Position numbers and translations under genes: made by a program
Origin: Bacillus_BD sp963787345
Lineage (GTDB): Bacteria > Bacillota > Bacilli > Bacillales > Cytobacillaceae
Reading direction: 5' to 3'
Assembly: GCA_963787345.1 (NCBI GenBank)
Contig: CAWBCW010000011.1
Coordinates: 62,001 to 126,000 of the forward strand
Length of the DNA stretch: 64,000 nucleotides
Part shown: piece by piece, positions 50,739 through 59,854 of the stretch
Layout of the letters: every line of letters starts with the position of its first letter
Position numbering within the stretch: position 1 is the first letter of the stretch
Notes under the pieces: generated by a model
Databases searched by the model: none
The model's input: the letters and a program-made list of their open reading frames with translations, nothing else
What the model was told of the DNA's origin: nothing

Positions 50739-51740
50739 ATGGTTATAACAGGTGGTACCATCTTTATATTAATCGCAGTAGTCGTAGCGATTGTGTTATT
50801 GGCAATTTTATTTACATTTGTTCCTGTCATGCTATGGATTTCAGCTTTGGCTGCAGGGGTAAAGGTAAGTATCTTCACATTAATTGGAATGAGATTAAGA
50901 CGAGTGATCCCGAGTCGAGTAATCAATCCGTTAATTAAAGCGCATAAAGCGGGATTGAATGTAACGACAAACCAATTAGAGAGTCATTATTTAGCTGGAG
51001 GAAATGTGGATCGGGTTGTAAATGCATTAATTGCGGCTCACCGGGCAAATATTGAACTTATGTTTGAACGTTGTGCAGCCATTGATTTAGCTGGTCGTGA
51101 TGTGTTAGAGGCCGTCCAAATGAGTGTTAATCCAAAAGTTATTGAAACTCCGTTTATAGCTGGGATGGCGATGAATGGAATTGAAGTAAAAGCGAAGGCA
51201 AGAATCACTGTTCGTGCCAACATTGATCGTCTTGTCGGTGGTGCGGGTGAGGAAACGATTATTGCTCGTGTAGGTGAAGGAGTTATTTCAACGATTGGTT
51301 CATCTGAACATCATACGAAAGTATTGGAAAATCCTGATATGATCTCAAAAACTGTTTTAGCAAAAGGGTTAGATTCTGGAACAGCGTTTGAAATTTTATC
51401 GATTGATATTGCAGATGTTGATATCGGTAAAAATATTGGCGCTCACTTACAAATGGAGCAGGCTGATGCTGATAAGAATATTGCTCAAGCGAAAGCTGAA
51501 GAACGTCGTGCTATGGCTGTTGCGCAAGAGCAGGAAATGAAGGCTCGTGTAGAAGAAATGAGAGCAAAAGTTGTTGAGGCGGAAGCAGAAGTGCCACTAG
51601 CCATGGCTGAAGCTCTAAAAGATGGGAACTTAGGGGTTATGGATTATATGAACATCCAAAACATAAATGCTGATACAGATATGAGAGATTCTATCGGTAA
51701 AATGTCAGGACCAAAAGATACTAAAAATAAGAAGGGTTAA
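50739..51740 (+). CDS. floA: flotillin-like protein FloA
   Basis: FloA (YqfA) is a membrane scaffold of functional microdomains that influences secretion, signalling and envelope stress. The 333-residue protein has an N-terminal hydrophobic hairpin (residues ~5-50), a PHB/SPFH-like domain (KARITVRANIDRLVGGAG) and a C-terminal Ala/Glu-rich coiled coil (AKAEERRAMAVAQEQEM). ATG follows AAGGAGGAAGACGT, 13 nt after the NfeD gene; both are driven by the sigma-W promoter. Confidence 0.96.
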   Translation: MVITGGTIFILIAVVVAIVLLAILFTFVPVMLWISALAAGVKVSIFTLIGMRLRRVIPSRVINPLIKAHKAGLNVTTNQLESHYLAGGNVDRVVNALIAAHRANIELMFERCAAIDLAGRDVLEAVQMSVNPKVIETPFIAGMAMNGIEVKAKARITVRANIDRLVGGAGEETIIARVGEGVISTIGSSEHHTKVLENPDMISKTVLAKGLDSGTAFEILSIDIADVDIGKNIGAHLQMEQADADKNIAQAKAEERRAMAVAQEQEMKARVEEMRAKVVEAEAEVPLAMAEALKDGNLGVMDYMNIQNINADTDMRDSIGKMSGPKDTKNKKG

Positions 51741-51777
51741 GCAGGACTTTTAGTTTGAATGAAGGGAGGTTTCTAGC

Positions 51778-52251
51778 ATGGAAATTCTCTTTGAAAATCC
51801 AATTGTATTAATTATCTTAATTGGTATTATCTCATCGATTTTTAAAAATCGGAATAAGAGTGAGAAGCAGGATTCGCCTGCAAAACGTGCAGAATCAAGG
51901 AAACCTGTTCAAAAAAGCAGTGATCCTTTTAATGAAATGAAAGATCTGTTTAAAGAAGTACAACGCAGCTTTCAAGAGGAGTTAAATCCGGCAAAAAAAC
52001 TTAAAGAAGATGACCCTCAGAAAATAGATGAGGTGAAGTTAAACTATAAGGAAGAACAACTGGAAAAGTCATCTATGTCCAAACAAGTTACAGAAACACC
52101 TCACGAGCATCAAGTTCAAAAAACAAAACAGGCAAGTCAGTTAAAAGTAGACGAGTCTAAGTTAGTTGATGCAGTGATTTGGTCAGAAATTTTGGGACCG
52201 CCAAGGGCAAAGAAACCCCATCTTCAAAATCGAACCCGCGGCAAATATTGA
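51778..52251 (+). CDS. yqfB: YqfB-like protein of unknown function
   Basis: A 157-residue protein with an N-terminal hydrophobic segment (IVLIILIGIISSIF, about residues 8-22) followed by a long charged, probably disordered region and a conserved-looking C-terminus (VDAVIWSEILGPPRAKKPH). I assign it to YqfB by position, third gene of the sigma-W operon after floA. The function is unknown; it is probably membrane-anchored. ATG follows GAAGGGAGGTTTCTAGC. Confidence 0.75.
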   Translation: MEILFENPIVLIILIGIISSIFKNRNKSEKQDSPAKRAESRKPVQKSSDPFNEMKDLFKEVQRSFQEELNPAKKLKEDDPQKIDEVKLNYKEEQLEKSSMSKQVTETPHEHQVQKTKQASQLKVDESKLVDAVIWSEILGPPRAKKPHLQNRTRGKY

Positions 52252-52265
52252 ATAAAAAAAGTGCT

Positions 52266-52314
52266 AGAATCCCCATTTATCTCATAATATGAGATGAAAG
52301 GGGGTTCTTTTTTT
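52266..52314 (+). terminator. terminator covering the yqfC ribosome binding site
   Basis: AGAATCCCCATTTATCTCAT pairs with ATGAGATGAAAGGGGGTTCT (one mismatch near the middle), 3-nt loop, then seven T ending at the yqfC ATG. AAAGGGGG in the 3' arm is the yqfC binding site. Confidence 0.88.
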
Positions 52315-52599
52315 ATGGCGAAAAAGTGGGGACAATACCTCCAAAGATTAATAACAAAAAACATGGAACTTCCTCAGGATATCATGATGGACTTACCCCG
52401 GATTACCATGGTTGGGCATTTACATATATACATTGAAAATCACCGCGGACTCTTAGCATTTTCTGATAAGGAGCTCAGATTGCTTCTCAAGCAAGGGCAA
52501 TTGCTTATTAAAGGGAAAGCGTTTGTCATTAAAGCTATTTTGCCTGAAGAGATCATATTAGAAGGAAAAATAGATCAAGTGATATATCTACATGAATAA
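52315..52599 (+). CDS. yqfC: sporulation protein YqfC
   Basis: A 94-residue YabP/YqfC-family protein (LPRITMVGHLHIYIENHRGLLAFSD and a C-terminal beta-rich part). YqfC is made in the mother cell under sigma-E in B. subtilis, upstream of yqfD; its biochemical role is unknown. ATG 52315 immediately follows the T tail of a terminator; its binding site AAAGGGGG is inside the hairpin. ATG 52294 in the stem is an unlikely alternative. Confidence 0.9.
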   Translation: MAKKWGQYLQRLITKNMELPQDIMMDLPRITMVGHLHIYIENHRGLLAFSDKELRLLLKQGQLLIKGKAFVIKAILPEEIILEGKIDQVIYLHE

Positions 52600-52600
52600 A

Positions 52601-52630
52601 CGATAGCCGCAAACATGCTAGCGGCTATCG
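52601..52630. other. 10-bp perfect hairpin between yqfC and yqfD
   Basis: CGATAGCCGC and GCGGCTATCG flank a 10-nt loop (AAACATGCTA), starting 1 nt after the yqfC stop. No T tail follows, so it is not a normal terminator. Confidence 0.6.
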
Positions 52631-52700
52631 AACAATTGGACAAGGGTACAAACGGAGGTGAAAGTCACTTTTACGATTTCCAGTAGGAGGGCAGGATGAA

Positions 52701-53894
52701 ATGAAAAATCGGTGGTTAACTTTTTTTATCGGAATCATAACAGTAAAAGTCACTGGGAAAGGACTTGAACGGTTTATCAATACGTTAGTTAAAAATGGTA
52801 TCTATGTTTGGAATGTGAAAAGGAATGGGGTCCAATCTTTAACTTTTAAAATGAAATTGAATGATATCAACAAATTAAGACAAGTTAGAAGAGGAAGTGG
52901 TCTCCAGATTAAATTTTTGGGACGAAAAGGACTTCCGTTTCTATTTAAGCGATTGCTTCTAAACAGTGGATTTTTAGTTGGAGCGATTGCATTTTTAATC
53001 ATTATAACGATTTTATCTAATATGATTTGGGGAATTCAAATAAAGGGAGCTGAGCCGGCTACAGAATATAAAATCAACAAAGAATTGGACAAAATGGGTG
53101 TTAAAGTCGGAAAGTTGCAATTTTTTGTTGATAACGTGGAATCCATTCAACGCAAGCTGACGAATAGCGTAGAAGAAATAACATGGATTGGTGTAGAGTT
53201 ACAAGGGACAACTTATCATCTTCAAGTTGTAGAGAAGAATGAACCAGAAAAACCAAAGTATTTAAGTCCTCAGCATTTAGTGGCTAAGAAAAAAGCAATG
53301 ATTGTGGACATGTTTGTCGAAGAAGGTCAGGCGGTCGTTGATATAAATGACCGTGTGGAACCAGGTCAATTGCTTGTTTCCGGATTAATTGGGAAAGAAG
53401 GTCAAAATGTACAAGTTCCGGCTAAAGGGGAAGTGTTAGGAGAAACATGGTACAAAACGACTGTAGAATTGCCCATTAAAAGTACTTTTCAAGTGTATAA
53501 TGGGAATGAGAAAAGAAAGCATTCGTTGAAAATCGGAAATGTTCGAATACCGATCTGGGGATTTGGCAAAATAGAATTTAAGGAATATGAAATAGAAACG
53601 AATGAGAAGTTGATAAATTTTATTAACTGGACACTTCCATTCTCATTCATAAGTGACACCCATCGTGAAAAAGAGACAGAAACGAGAATTTATGGACATG
53701 ATGAAGCGGTTGAAGTTGCCAAAAAAATGGCCAAATTAGATATAAAAAATAAATTGCCCCAAGAGGCTAAAATTATTGGTGAAAAAGTTTTGCACCAAGC
53801 TGTAGACAATGATAAAGTAACAGTATCAATACATTTCCAAGTTATAGAAAATATAGCCTCTGGTGAACCAATTATCCAAGGAGAGTCCGAATGA
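52701..53894 (+). CDS. yqfD: sporulation protein YqfD
   Basis: A 397-residue YqfD-family protein (stage IV sporulation). It has an N-terminal cytoplasmic domain (residues ~1-90), a membrane segment near residues 92-112 (NSGFLVGAIAFLIIITILSN region), and an extracytoplasmic domain with WIGVELQGTTYHLQVVE and DMFVEEGQAVV. It is sigma-E controlled in B. subtilis and needed for efficient sporulation. ATG follows AGGAGG at 10 nt. It overlaps phoH by 4 nt. Confidence 0.93.
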   Translation: MKNRWLTFFIGIITVKVTGKGLERFINTLVKNGIYVWNVKRNGVQSLTFKMKLNDINKLRQVRRGSGLQIKFLGRKGLPFLFKRLLLNSGFLVGAIAFLIIITILSNMIWGIQIKGAEPATEYKINKELDKMGVKVGKLQFFVDNVESIQRKLTNSVEEITWIGVELQGTTYHLQVVEKNEPEKPKYLSPQHLVAKKKAMIVDMFVEEGQAVVDINDRVEPGQLLVSGLIGKEGQNVQVPAKGEVLGETWYKTTVELPIKSTFQVYNGNEKRKHSLKIGNVRIPIWGFGKIEFKEYEIETNEKLINFINWTLPFSFISDTHREKETETRIYGHDEAVEVAKKMAKLDIKNKLPQEAKIIGEKVLHQAVDNDKVTVSIHFQVIENIASGEPIIQGESE

Positions 53895-54850
53895 CAGAAG
53901 AGTTAAAAACAATGAATGTTCAGCTAAATAATTCTAATGAGGCCATCGCCTTAATAGGGAATGCTGATTCAAATTTAAAAGCAATTGAAGAAGAACTTGA
54001 GGTTTCGATCATCACAAGAGGTGAGACGGTTTATGTATCCGGAAACCTTGAGCAAGTTGAATTAGTAGCTAATATTCTCGATTCCTTGCTATATCTTATT
54101 AGAAAAGGGATCAATATTAGTCAAAGAGACGTCCTTTATGCCATTCGTATGGCAAAAAAAGGAACTCTTGATTATTTTAAAGATTTATTTGAAGAAGAAA
54201 TAACTAAAAATGCCAAGGGAAAATCGATTCGAGTTAAAACGATTGGTCAGCGCTATTATATTTCTGCTATGAAGAAAAGTGATCTTGTTTTTGGGATCGG
54301 TCCTGCCGGAACGGGGAAAACGTATTTAGCCGTTGTAATGGCCGTCAATGCTTTGAAAAGCGGTGGAGTAAAAAGAATTATTTTGACAAGGCCTGCAGTT
54401 GAGGCAGGAGAGAGTTTAGGCTTTTTACCTGGTGATTTAAAGGAAAAGGTTGACCCTTATTTACGACCGCTTTATGATGCCTTACATGATGTATTAGGAA
54501 CAGAGCAAACGCAGCGTTTGATTGAACGTGGTGTGATTGAAATTGCTCCTCTTGCGTACATGCGGGGAAGAACGCTAGACGAGGCCTATGTGATCCTTGA
54601 TGAAGCTCAAAACACGACAATGGCACAAATGAAAATGTTTTTAACACGTCTCGGTTTTAGTTCAAAAATGGTCATCACAGGGGATAAAACACAAATTGAC
54701 TTGCCAAAAGGAGTTACGTCTGGCTTAATGATTGCTGAGGAAATTCTTTCCGATGTTTCAGGAATTGGATTTGTTTATTTGGAGCAAAGTGACGTTGTAC
54801 GTCATCCGTTAGTGGCTAAAATCATTGCTGCCTATGAAGCGAAAGAATAG
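53891..54850 (+). CDS. phoH: PhoH family ATPase
   Basis: A 319-residue PhoH-like P-loop ATPase with an N-terminal KH-like region, Walker A GPAGTGKTYLA, RPAVEAGESLGFLPGD, and Walker B AYVILDEAQNTT. Homologs (YbeZ) partner YbeY in RNA or ribosome quality control; ybeY is two genes downstream, which supports that link. The start ATGA overlaps the yqfD stop. Confidence 0.95.
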   Translation: MTEELKTMNVQLNNSNEAIALIGNADSNLKAIEEELEVSIITRGETVYVSGNLEQVELVANILDSLLYLIRKGINISQRDVLYAIRMAKKGTLDYFKDLFEEEITKNAKGKSIRVKTIGQRYYISAMKKSDLVFGIGPAGTGKTYLAVVMAVNALKSGGVKRIILTRPAVEAGESLGFLPGDLKEKVDPYLRPLYDALHDVLGTEQTQRLIERGVIEIAPLAYMRGRTLDEAYVILDEAQNTTMAQMKMFLTRLGFSSKMVITGDKTQIDLPKGVTSGLMIAEEILSDVSGIGFVYLEQSDVVRHPLVAKIIAAYEAKE

Positions 54851-54890
54851 TATTTATGCTCCCAACATCCAACGTATTTACATGACAAAT

Positions 54891-54917
54891 GCCGTTCGAA
54901 ACTGAACGGCTATTTCC
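54891..54917 (+). terminator. weak hairpin after phoH
   Basis: GCCGTTC pairs with GAACGGC, loop 6 nt, then TATTTCC. The T tail is poor. Confidence 0.5.
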
Positions 54918-55103
54918 ATTACAGTGCAGATATCTATGCTTATGGAAGGAAATAATTGGATAAACTGAAAATGGCCCTTTACTTTAAGATTTTTTTACAT
55001 TAGGTATGATGAAAATCAACTAAAAAATGTTATGATTTTATTAATTCTAACAAATAGAGGCCGGATAAACAGTTTTTTGTAATGAAGAAAGGATTGGGGT
55101 AAA

Positions 55104-57227
55104 ATGCGTCTGCATTTAGCAAAATTAAAAGGTTTAGTCGATCTAACAGTCTTTCGTTTCCTCTTGTTTTTCCTTTTAGGCTTAATTTTGTTTTTAGCGA
55201 TGTACAGCAATGTTAAGCCTGAAACATTAGATATTCGCCTTTTTTCGGTAGCAGAACAAACGATACGGTCACCAATTACGATTGAAGATAAGGAAACTAC
55301 AGATGTAAAGAAAAAAGAGGCGGAAAATAAAGTTGAGGACGTCTATGTTGTAAATAAAGCATTAACGCAGAATAGGATTGATTTAATTACATCTATCTTT
55401 GACTCCGCCATCGATGTGAACGAGGAGATAGCTGATTTAGGAACAGCAATTACGGAAACAGAAAAGAGTAATAAACTTAAAGAACAATTAACAGAAGATG
55501 TCGTAAAAGATATTCCTGATTCAGTTTTTACAAGTTTACTTTCGAATTCAGTTGATCAACTCGAAATTGCAAAGGATCTATCTGTAACCGCAATCAATAG
55601 TGTAATGAGCAATCGGATTTCAGCAAATGAGGTAGAAAACGCGAAAAAGCAATTAGAAGAAGCAATGAAGTATTCCAGTTTAGGGGCCTCACTTAAAAAT
55701 GCAGCTATCCAATTAGGGCGATATGCTGTCATTCAAAATGAATTTTATGATCCTAATGCAACAAAGGAAATGCGCAAACAAGCGATCGAGAATGTTGAGC
55801 CTGTCATGATTCTTCAAGGTCAAATCATCGTGGAGGAAAATCAACTCGTCAGTCGCGATATCTACCGACAATTAGAGCTTGCAGGCTTGTTGAAAAATGA
55901 ACGATCTTATCTTCCGTTTATTGGATTAGGCTTATTGATTACTATTTTTATCGCCTCATTGTTCAATTACTTTTATAAATTGGACAAGAGTCCAAAAACA
56001 AAGCATAGATACCTAATCATATTTAGTATTGTTTTTTCACTATCTATATTCATTATGAAGATTGTTAGTTTTTTTGATGTATTTGACTATGCTAATATTG
56101 CATTCGTATTTCCAGCGGCGTTAGCCCCTATGTTAATAAAGGTATTAATTGATGAGAAACTTGCTATTTTTTCGGCAATCATCACGGGGATATGTGGAAG
56201 TATTATGTTTAATGAAGGGGTTACAGGTACCTTTCACATGACAATCGGTGTCTATATAGTATGTAGTGGAATAGCAGGAATTATGCTTTTAAGTAATCAT
56301 AATCACCGCTCCAATGTTTTAAAAGCAGGTTTATATGTAGCGTTTATTAATGTACTGCTTATATTATCAATTGTGCTTTTGAGAAATGGTCTGTATAGTA
56401 TGCAGGAATATGCTACGGTTTTGGTGATTGCTTTAATTTCGGGTTTATTATCATCGATATTAACGATTGGATTAGTGCCATTCTTTGAAGCTGGTTTTGG
56501 TCTATTATCATCGATGAAATTAATTGAGTTATCTAACCCAAATCACCCTTTATTAAAAAAACTTTTAATTGAAGCGCCCGGAACTTATCATCATAGTGTG
56601 ATGGTGGCAAATTTAGCCGAAAGTGCTTGTGAAGCGGTTGGAGCAAACGGTCTATTAGCAAGAGTGGGTTGTTATTATCATGATATTGGCAAGACAAAAA
56701 GGCCAGGCTTTTTTATTGAGAATCAAATGAGTAAAGAAAACCCTCACGATCACCTGCCGCCTTTAACGAGCAAGGAAATTATTGTTTCCCATGCAACTGA
56801 TGGAGTAGAGATGCTAAAAGAATATAAGATGCCTAAGGAAGTAGTTGATATCGCTGGGCAGCATCATGGAACAACCTTATTAAAGTTTTTCTATTTTAAA
56901 GCAAAACAAAGTAATGTAGACACAAGTGAAGAGGAGTATCGTTATCCTGGACCGAAACCGCAAACGAAAGAAGCGGCCATTGTTGGCATTGCGGATAGTG
57001 TAGAAGCAGCTGTCAGATCGATGTCACAACCAACACATGAACAAATTGAAACACTTGTCCGGAAAATTATTTCTGATCGTCTGCAAGATGAACAATTTAA
57101 TGAATGTGATATTACACTAAAGGAATTAGACAAAGTGGCTGAAACACTTTGTGAGACGCTGAAGGGGATTTTCCATTCAAGGATCGAATATCCGGAGATG
57201 TCAAAACAGGAGGTAAAGCATGCGTGA
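55104..57227 (+). CDS. pgpH: cyclic-di-AMP phosphodiesterase PgpH (YqfF, 7TM-HD)
   Basis: A 707-residue membrane protein with an N-terminal membrane helix, an extracytoplasmic 7TM-HDED domain (residues ~40-265), a seven-helix membrane region (~270-460) and a cytoplasmic HD domain with TYHHSVMVANLAE, YYHDIGKTKRP and GQHHGT. PgpH hydrolyses c-di-AMP in Listeria and B. subtilis, helping control potassium and cell-wall homeostasis. ATG follows GGATTGGGGTAAA. It overlaps ybeY. Confidence 0.95.
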   Translation: MRLHLAKLKGLVDLTVFRFLLFFLLGLILFLAMYSNVKPETLDIRLFSVAEQTIRSPITIEDKETTDVKKKEAENKVEDVYVVNKALTQNRIDLITSIFDSAIDVNEEIADLGTAITETEKSNKLKEQLTEDVVKDIPDSVFTSLLSNSVDQLEIAKDLSVTAINSVMSNRISANEVENAKKQLEEAMKYSSLGASLKNAAIQLGRYAVIQNEFYDPNATKEMRKQAIENVEPVMILQGQIIVEENQLVSRDIYRQLELAGLLKNERSYLPFIGLGLLITIFIASLFNYFYKLDKSPKTKHRYLIIFSIVFSLSIFIMKIVSFFDVFDYANIAFVFPAALAPMLIKVLIDEKLAIFSAIITGICGSIMFNEGVTGTFHMTIGVYIVCSGIAGIMLLSNHNHRSNVLKAGLYVAFINVLLILSIVLLRNGLYSMQEYATVLVIALISGLLSSILTIGLVPFFEAGFGLLSSMKLIELSNPNHPLLKKLLIEAPGTYHHSVMVANLAESACEAVGANGLLARVGCYYHDIGKTKRPGFFIENQMSKENPHDHLPPLTSKEIIVSHATDGVEMLKEYKMPKEVVDIAGQHHGTTLLKFFYFKAKQSNVDTSEEEYRYPGPKPQTKEAAIVGIADSVEAAVRSMSQPTHEQIETLVRKIISDRLQDEQFNECDITLKELDKVAETLCETLKGIFHSRIEYPEMSKQEVKHA

Positions 57228-57691
57228 GTATGATAATTGATTTAAATGATGAAACAAATGAGCTTTCTCAAGAACAAATAGATACGATTGAAAACATTCT
57301 GCAATTTGCTGCAGAACAGGAAAACGTGGAAAATAGTGAACTATCGGTTACTTTTGTCGACAATGAGCGTATTCAAGAGATTAATAAGGAATATCGACAT
57401 AAGGACATGCCAACAGACGTTATTTCATTTGCTATGGAAGAACTGGGTGAAGGAGAGATCGCTTTAATAGGAGTTGATATGCCGAGAGTACTTGGAGATA
57501 TCATTATTTCAATTCCAAAGGCTAAATCCCAAGCTGATGAATATGGTCATACGTTTATGCGTGAGCTGGGGTTTTTAGCCGTTCATGGTTTTTTACATTT
57601 ACTTGGATATGATCATGAAGTCGAGGAAGATGAGAAAGTCATGTTTTCAAGACAAAAGGACCTTTTAGATGCGTACGGACTTGAACGGTAA
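57224..57691 (+). CDS. ybeY: rRNA maturation endoribonuclease YbeY
   Basis: YbeY is a zinc-dependent endoribonuclease in 16S rRNA 3'-end maturation and 70S quality control. The 155-residue protein has the metal motif HGFLHLLGYDHE and SVTFVDNERIQEINKEYR. GTG 57224 overlaps the pgpH stop and follows AGGAGG; ATG 57230 is an alternative. Confidence 0.96.
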   Translation: MSMIIDLNDETNELSQEQIDTIENILQFAAEQENVENSELSVTFVDNERIQEINKEYRHKDMPTDVISFAMEELGEGEIALIGVDMPRVLGDIIISIPKAKSQADEYGHTFMRELGFLAVHGFLHLLGYDHEVEEDEKVMFSRQKDLLDAYGLER

Positions 57692-58067
57692 AAAAAAACG
57701 CAAGGGGCTTCACTATTCATTTAAATATGCGATAGACGGCATCATCCACGGGATTGTTTCAGAGCGGAATTTGAAAATTCATAGTGTTGTCGCTTTATTC
57801 GTTATTATTTTCGGTTGGCTTTTTGATATTCATCCATATGAGTGGATGTTTGTTTTTCTGGCAATCGGTGGTGTGTATTCATTAGAATTAATGAATACAG
57901 CAATTGAAAGAATCGTTGATCTCGTTTCACCACAATATCATCCACTAGCAAAGCAGGCAAAAGATGCAGCGGCAGGAGCTGTGTTGATTTTTGCTCTTGT
58001 ATCAGTCATTATTGGATGTATCATCTTTATACCTAAACTACCTATCATTTTGGTACGATTTCAGTGA
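57669..58067 (+). CDS. dgkA: undecaprenol / diacylglycerol kinase
   Basis: A 132-residue trimeric-type DgkA kinase; in Gram-positive bacteria it phosphorylates undecaprenol for lipid-carrier recycling. It has SFKYAIDGIIHGIVSERNLKIH, a membrane segment, and the catalytic ELMNTAIERIVDLVSP followed by KDAAAGAVLI. ATG 57669 overlaps ybeY by 23 nt and follows AAAGGA. The stop lies within its terminator hairpin. Confidence 0.95.
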   Translation: MRTDLNGKKKRKGLHYSFKYAIDGIIHGIVSERNLKIHSVVALFVIIFGWLFDIHPYEWMFVFLAIGGVYSLELMNTAIERIVDLVSPQYHPLAKQAKDAAAGAVLIFALVSVIIGCIIFIPKLPIILVRFQ

Positions 58068-58080
58068 TCGTACCTATTTT
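58052..58080 (+). terminator. terminator after dgkA
   Basis: GGTACGAT pairs with ATCGTACC, 7-nt loop, followed by TATTTT. The dgkA stop codon is at the start of the 3' arm. Confidence 0.8.
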
Positions 58081-58222
58081 GTTGTTCTTAATAGGTTAAA
58101 AGTAACATTTTTTAGAAAATTCAGTACATTATACAAGAAATATGCTCTAAGGCGATGAAATTTTCGTTAGAATAGGGTAAAATAAAAGGAAGCAAGCGGT
58201 TTTTTTAGAAAGGTTGATCAAA

Positions 58223-58621
58223 GTGACCATTGAGGAAATGATCAAAGAAGCGATTAAAGCAAGGGAAAATGCATATGCTCCATACTCAAAATATCCAGTT
58301 GGTGCAGCACTGCTAACAAAAAATGGCCGCATTTACCATGGCTGTAACATTGAAAATGCAGCTTACAGTATGTGTAACTGTGCTGAACGAACGGCCCTTT
58401 TTAAGGCTTATTCAGAGGGTGAAAGAGACTTTGTCATGATGGCAGTCGCAGCAGATTCGAATCGACCTGTGCCGCCTTGTGGTGCCTGCAGACAAGTAAT
58501 AAGTGAACTTTGTCCGAAAGATATGAAGATCATTTTGACAAACCTTAAAGGCAATATAGATAAAGTAACAGTTGAGGAATTACTACCAGGAGCATTTTCA
58601 GCGGAGGACTTAAATGAATAA
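58223..58621 (+). CDS. cdd: cytidine deaminase
   Basis: Cdd deaminates cytidine and deoxycytidine in pyrimidine salvage. The 132-residue tetramer-type enzyme has NIENAAYSMCNCAERTA, with the zinc Cys and catalytic Glu, and PPCGACRQ. GTG 58223 (MTIEEMI) is used, 9 nt after AGAAAGG; TTG 58214 is the alternative. The stop overlaps the era start. Confidence 0.96.
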   Translation: MTIEEMIKEAIKARENAYAPYSKYPVGAALLTKNGRIYHGCNIENAAYSMCNCAERTALFKAYSEGERDFVMMAVAADSNRPVPPCGACRQVISELCPKDMKIILTNLKGNIDKVTVEELLPGAFSAEDLNE

Positions 58622-59540
58622 TGAACAAGTAAAAAATACAGAAAATAAATCAGGATTTATTTCAATTATTGGCAGACCAAATGTAGGGAAATCGACATTC
58701 CTTAATCGTGTTATCGGTCAAAAGATTGCGATTATGAGTGACAAACCACAAACGACAAGAAATAAAGTTCAAGGTGTTCTTACAACGAACGATACACAGT
58801 TTATTTTTATTGATACACCAGGGATTCATAAACCGAAAAATAAATTAGGCGATTTTATGATGAATGTCGCAACGAATACGTTTAAAGAAGTAGATCTTAT
58901 TTTATTTATGGTCAATGCAGAAGAAGGCTATGGGCGTGGAGAAGAATTTATTGTTGAAAAATTACAATCCATCAAAACACCGGTCTTTTTAATCATTAAT
59001 AAAATTGATAGAGTCCATCCGGATCAATTATTGACAATTATTGATTCATATCAAAGCAAATACAATTTTGCTGAAATTATTCCTATTTCTGCCTTACAAG
59101 GAAATAATGTGGAAAGATTATTACAACAAGTTAGGGAGTATCTTCCAGAAGGTCCGCAATATTATCCAGCAGATCAAGTGACTGATCACCCTGAAAGATT
59201 CATCGCTGCTGAATTGATTCGTGAGAAAGCTTTGCATTTGACGAGGGAAGAAATTCCCCATTCTTTAGCTGTAGTCATTGAACAAATGAAGCGTGAAGAT
59301 GACAAAAAGGATATCGTGCATGTAATGGCAACGATCATTGTAGAGCGTGACTCACAAAAAGGGATTATTATTGGAAAGCAAGGGAAAATGCTAAAGGAAA
59401 TTGGAAAACGGGCCCGCATCGATATTGAAAATCTATTAGGGTCAAAAGTGTTTTTGGAGCTATGGGTGAAAGTACAAAAGGACTGGCGTAATAAAGCGAC
59501 ACAACTTCGCAATTATGGATTCCGAGAGGACGAATATTAA
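58614..59540 (+). CDS. era: GTPase Era
   Basis: Era is an essential GTPase that binds the 3' end of 16S rRNA during 30S assembly. The 308-residue product has G1 GRPNVGKSTF, G3 DTPGIHKP, G4 INKIDRVHP and a C-terminal KH domain (GIIIGKQGKMLKEIGKRAR). ATG overlaps the cdd end by 8 nt and follows GCGGAGGACTTAA. Confidence 0.98.
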   Translation: MNNEQVKNTENKSGFISIIGRPNVGKSTFLNRVIGQKIAIMSDKPQTTRNKVQGVLTTNDTQFIFIDTPGIHKPKNKLGDFMMNVATNTFKEVDLILFMVNAEEGYGRGEEFIVEKLQSIKTPVFLIINKIDRVHPDQLLTIIDSYQSKYNFAEIIPISALQGNNVERLLQQVREYLPEGPQYYPADQVTDHPERFIAAELIREKALHLTREEIPHSLAVVIEQMKREDDKKDIVHVMATIIVERDSQKGIIIGKQGKMLKEIGKRARIDIENLLGSKVFLELWVKVQKDWRNKATQLRNYGFREDEY

Positions 59541-59681
59541 CCCTATTTAACGTATTAACAAAAAAATAAATATGCGATTTTGAATTAGTAAAAATTACGT
59601 CTTATGATTTTTCGGATGACAGGCAAAATAAAGATAAGGAAAAATCAATAGCTAGTCCAACATTAGAGAGGTGGGTTTTCA

Positions 59682-59825
59682 ATGTTAGATTTTACTTGGA
59701 AGGTTTTTTTGCAGACAGGTAATATTGACACATATCTTCTTTTAAAAGAGCTGGAAAAGGAGAACTCAGGAATACCCGAAGGAAAGGACGATGAGCTAGA
59801 CGAAGTAGATTTTCCTATTATGTAG
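59682..59825 (+). CDS. yqzL: YqzL family protein
   Basis: A 47-residue protein starting MLDFTWKVFLQTGNIDTYLL and ending in an acidic tail (DDELDEVDFPIM). It matches the YqzL family found between era and recO in Bacillus. Its function is unknown. ATG follows AGAGAGGTGGGTTTTCA. It was too short for a long-ORF screen. Confidence 0.9.
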   Translation: MLDFTWKVFLQTGNIDTYLLLKELEKENSGIPEGKDDELDEVDFPIM

Positions 59826-59854
59826 TCTGTCTCTGATTCAGGGATGGTGTAGGA

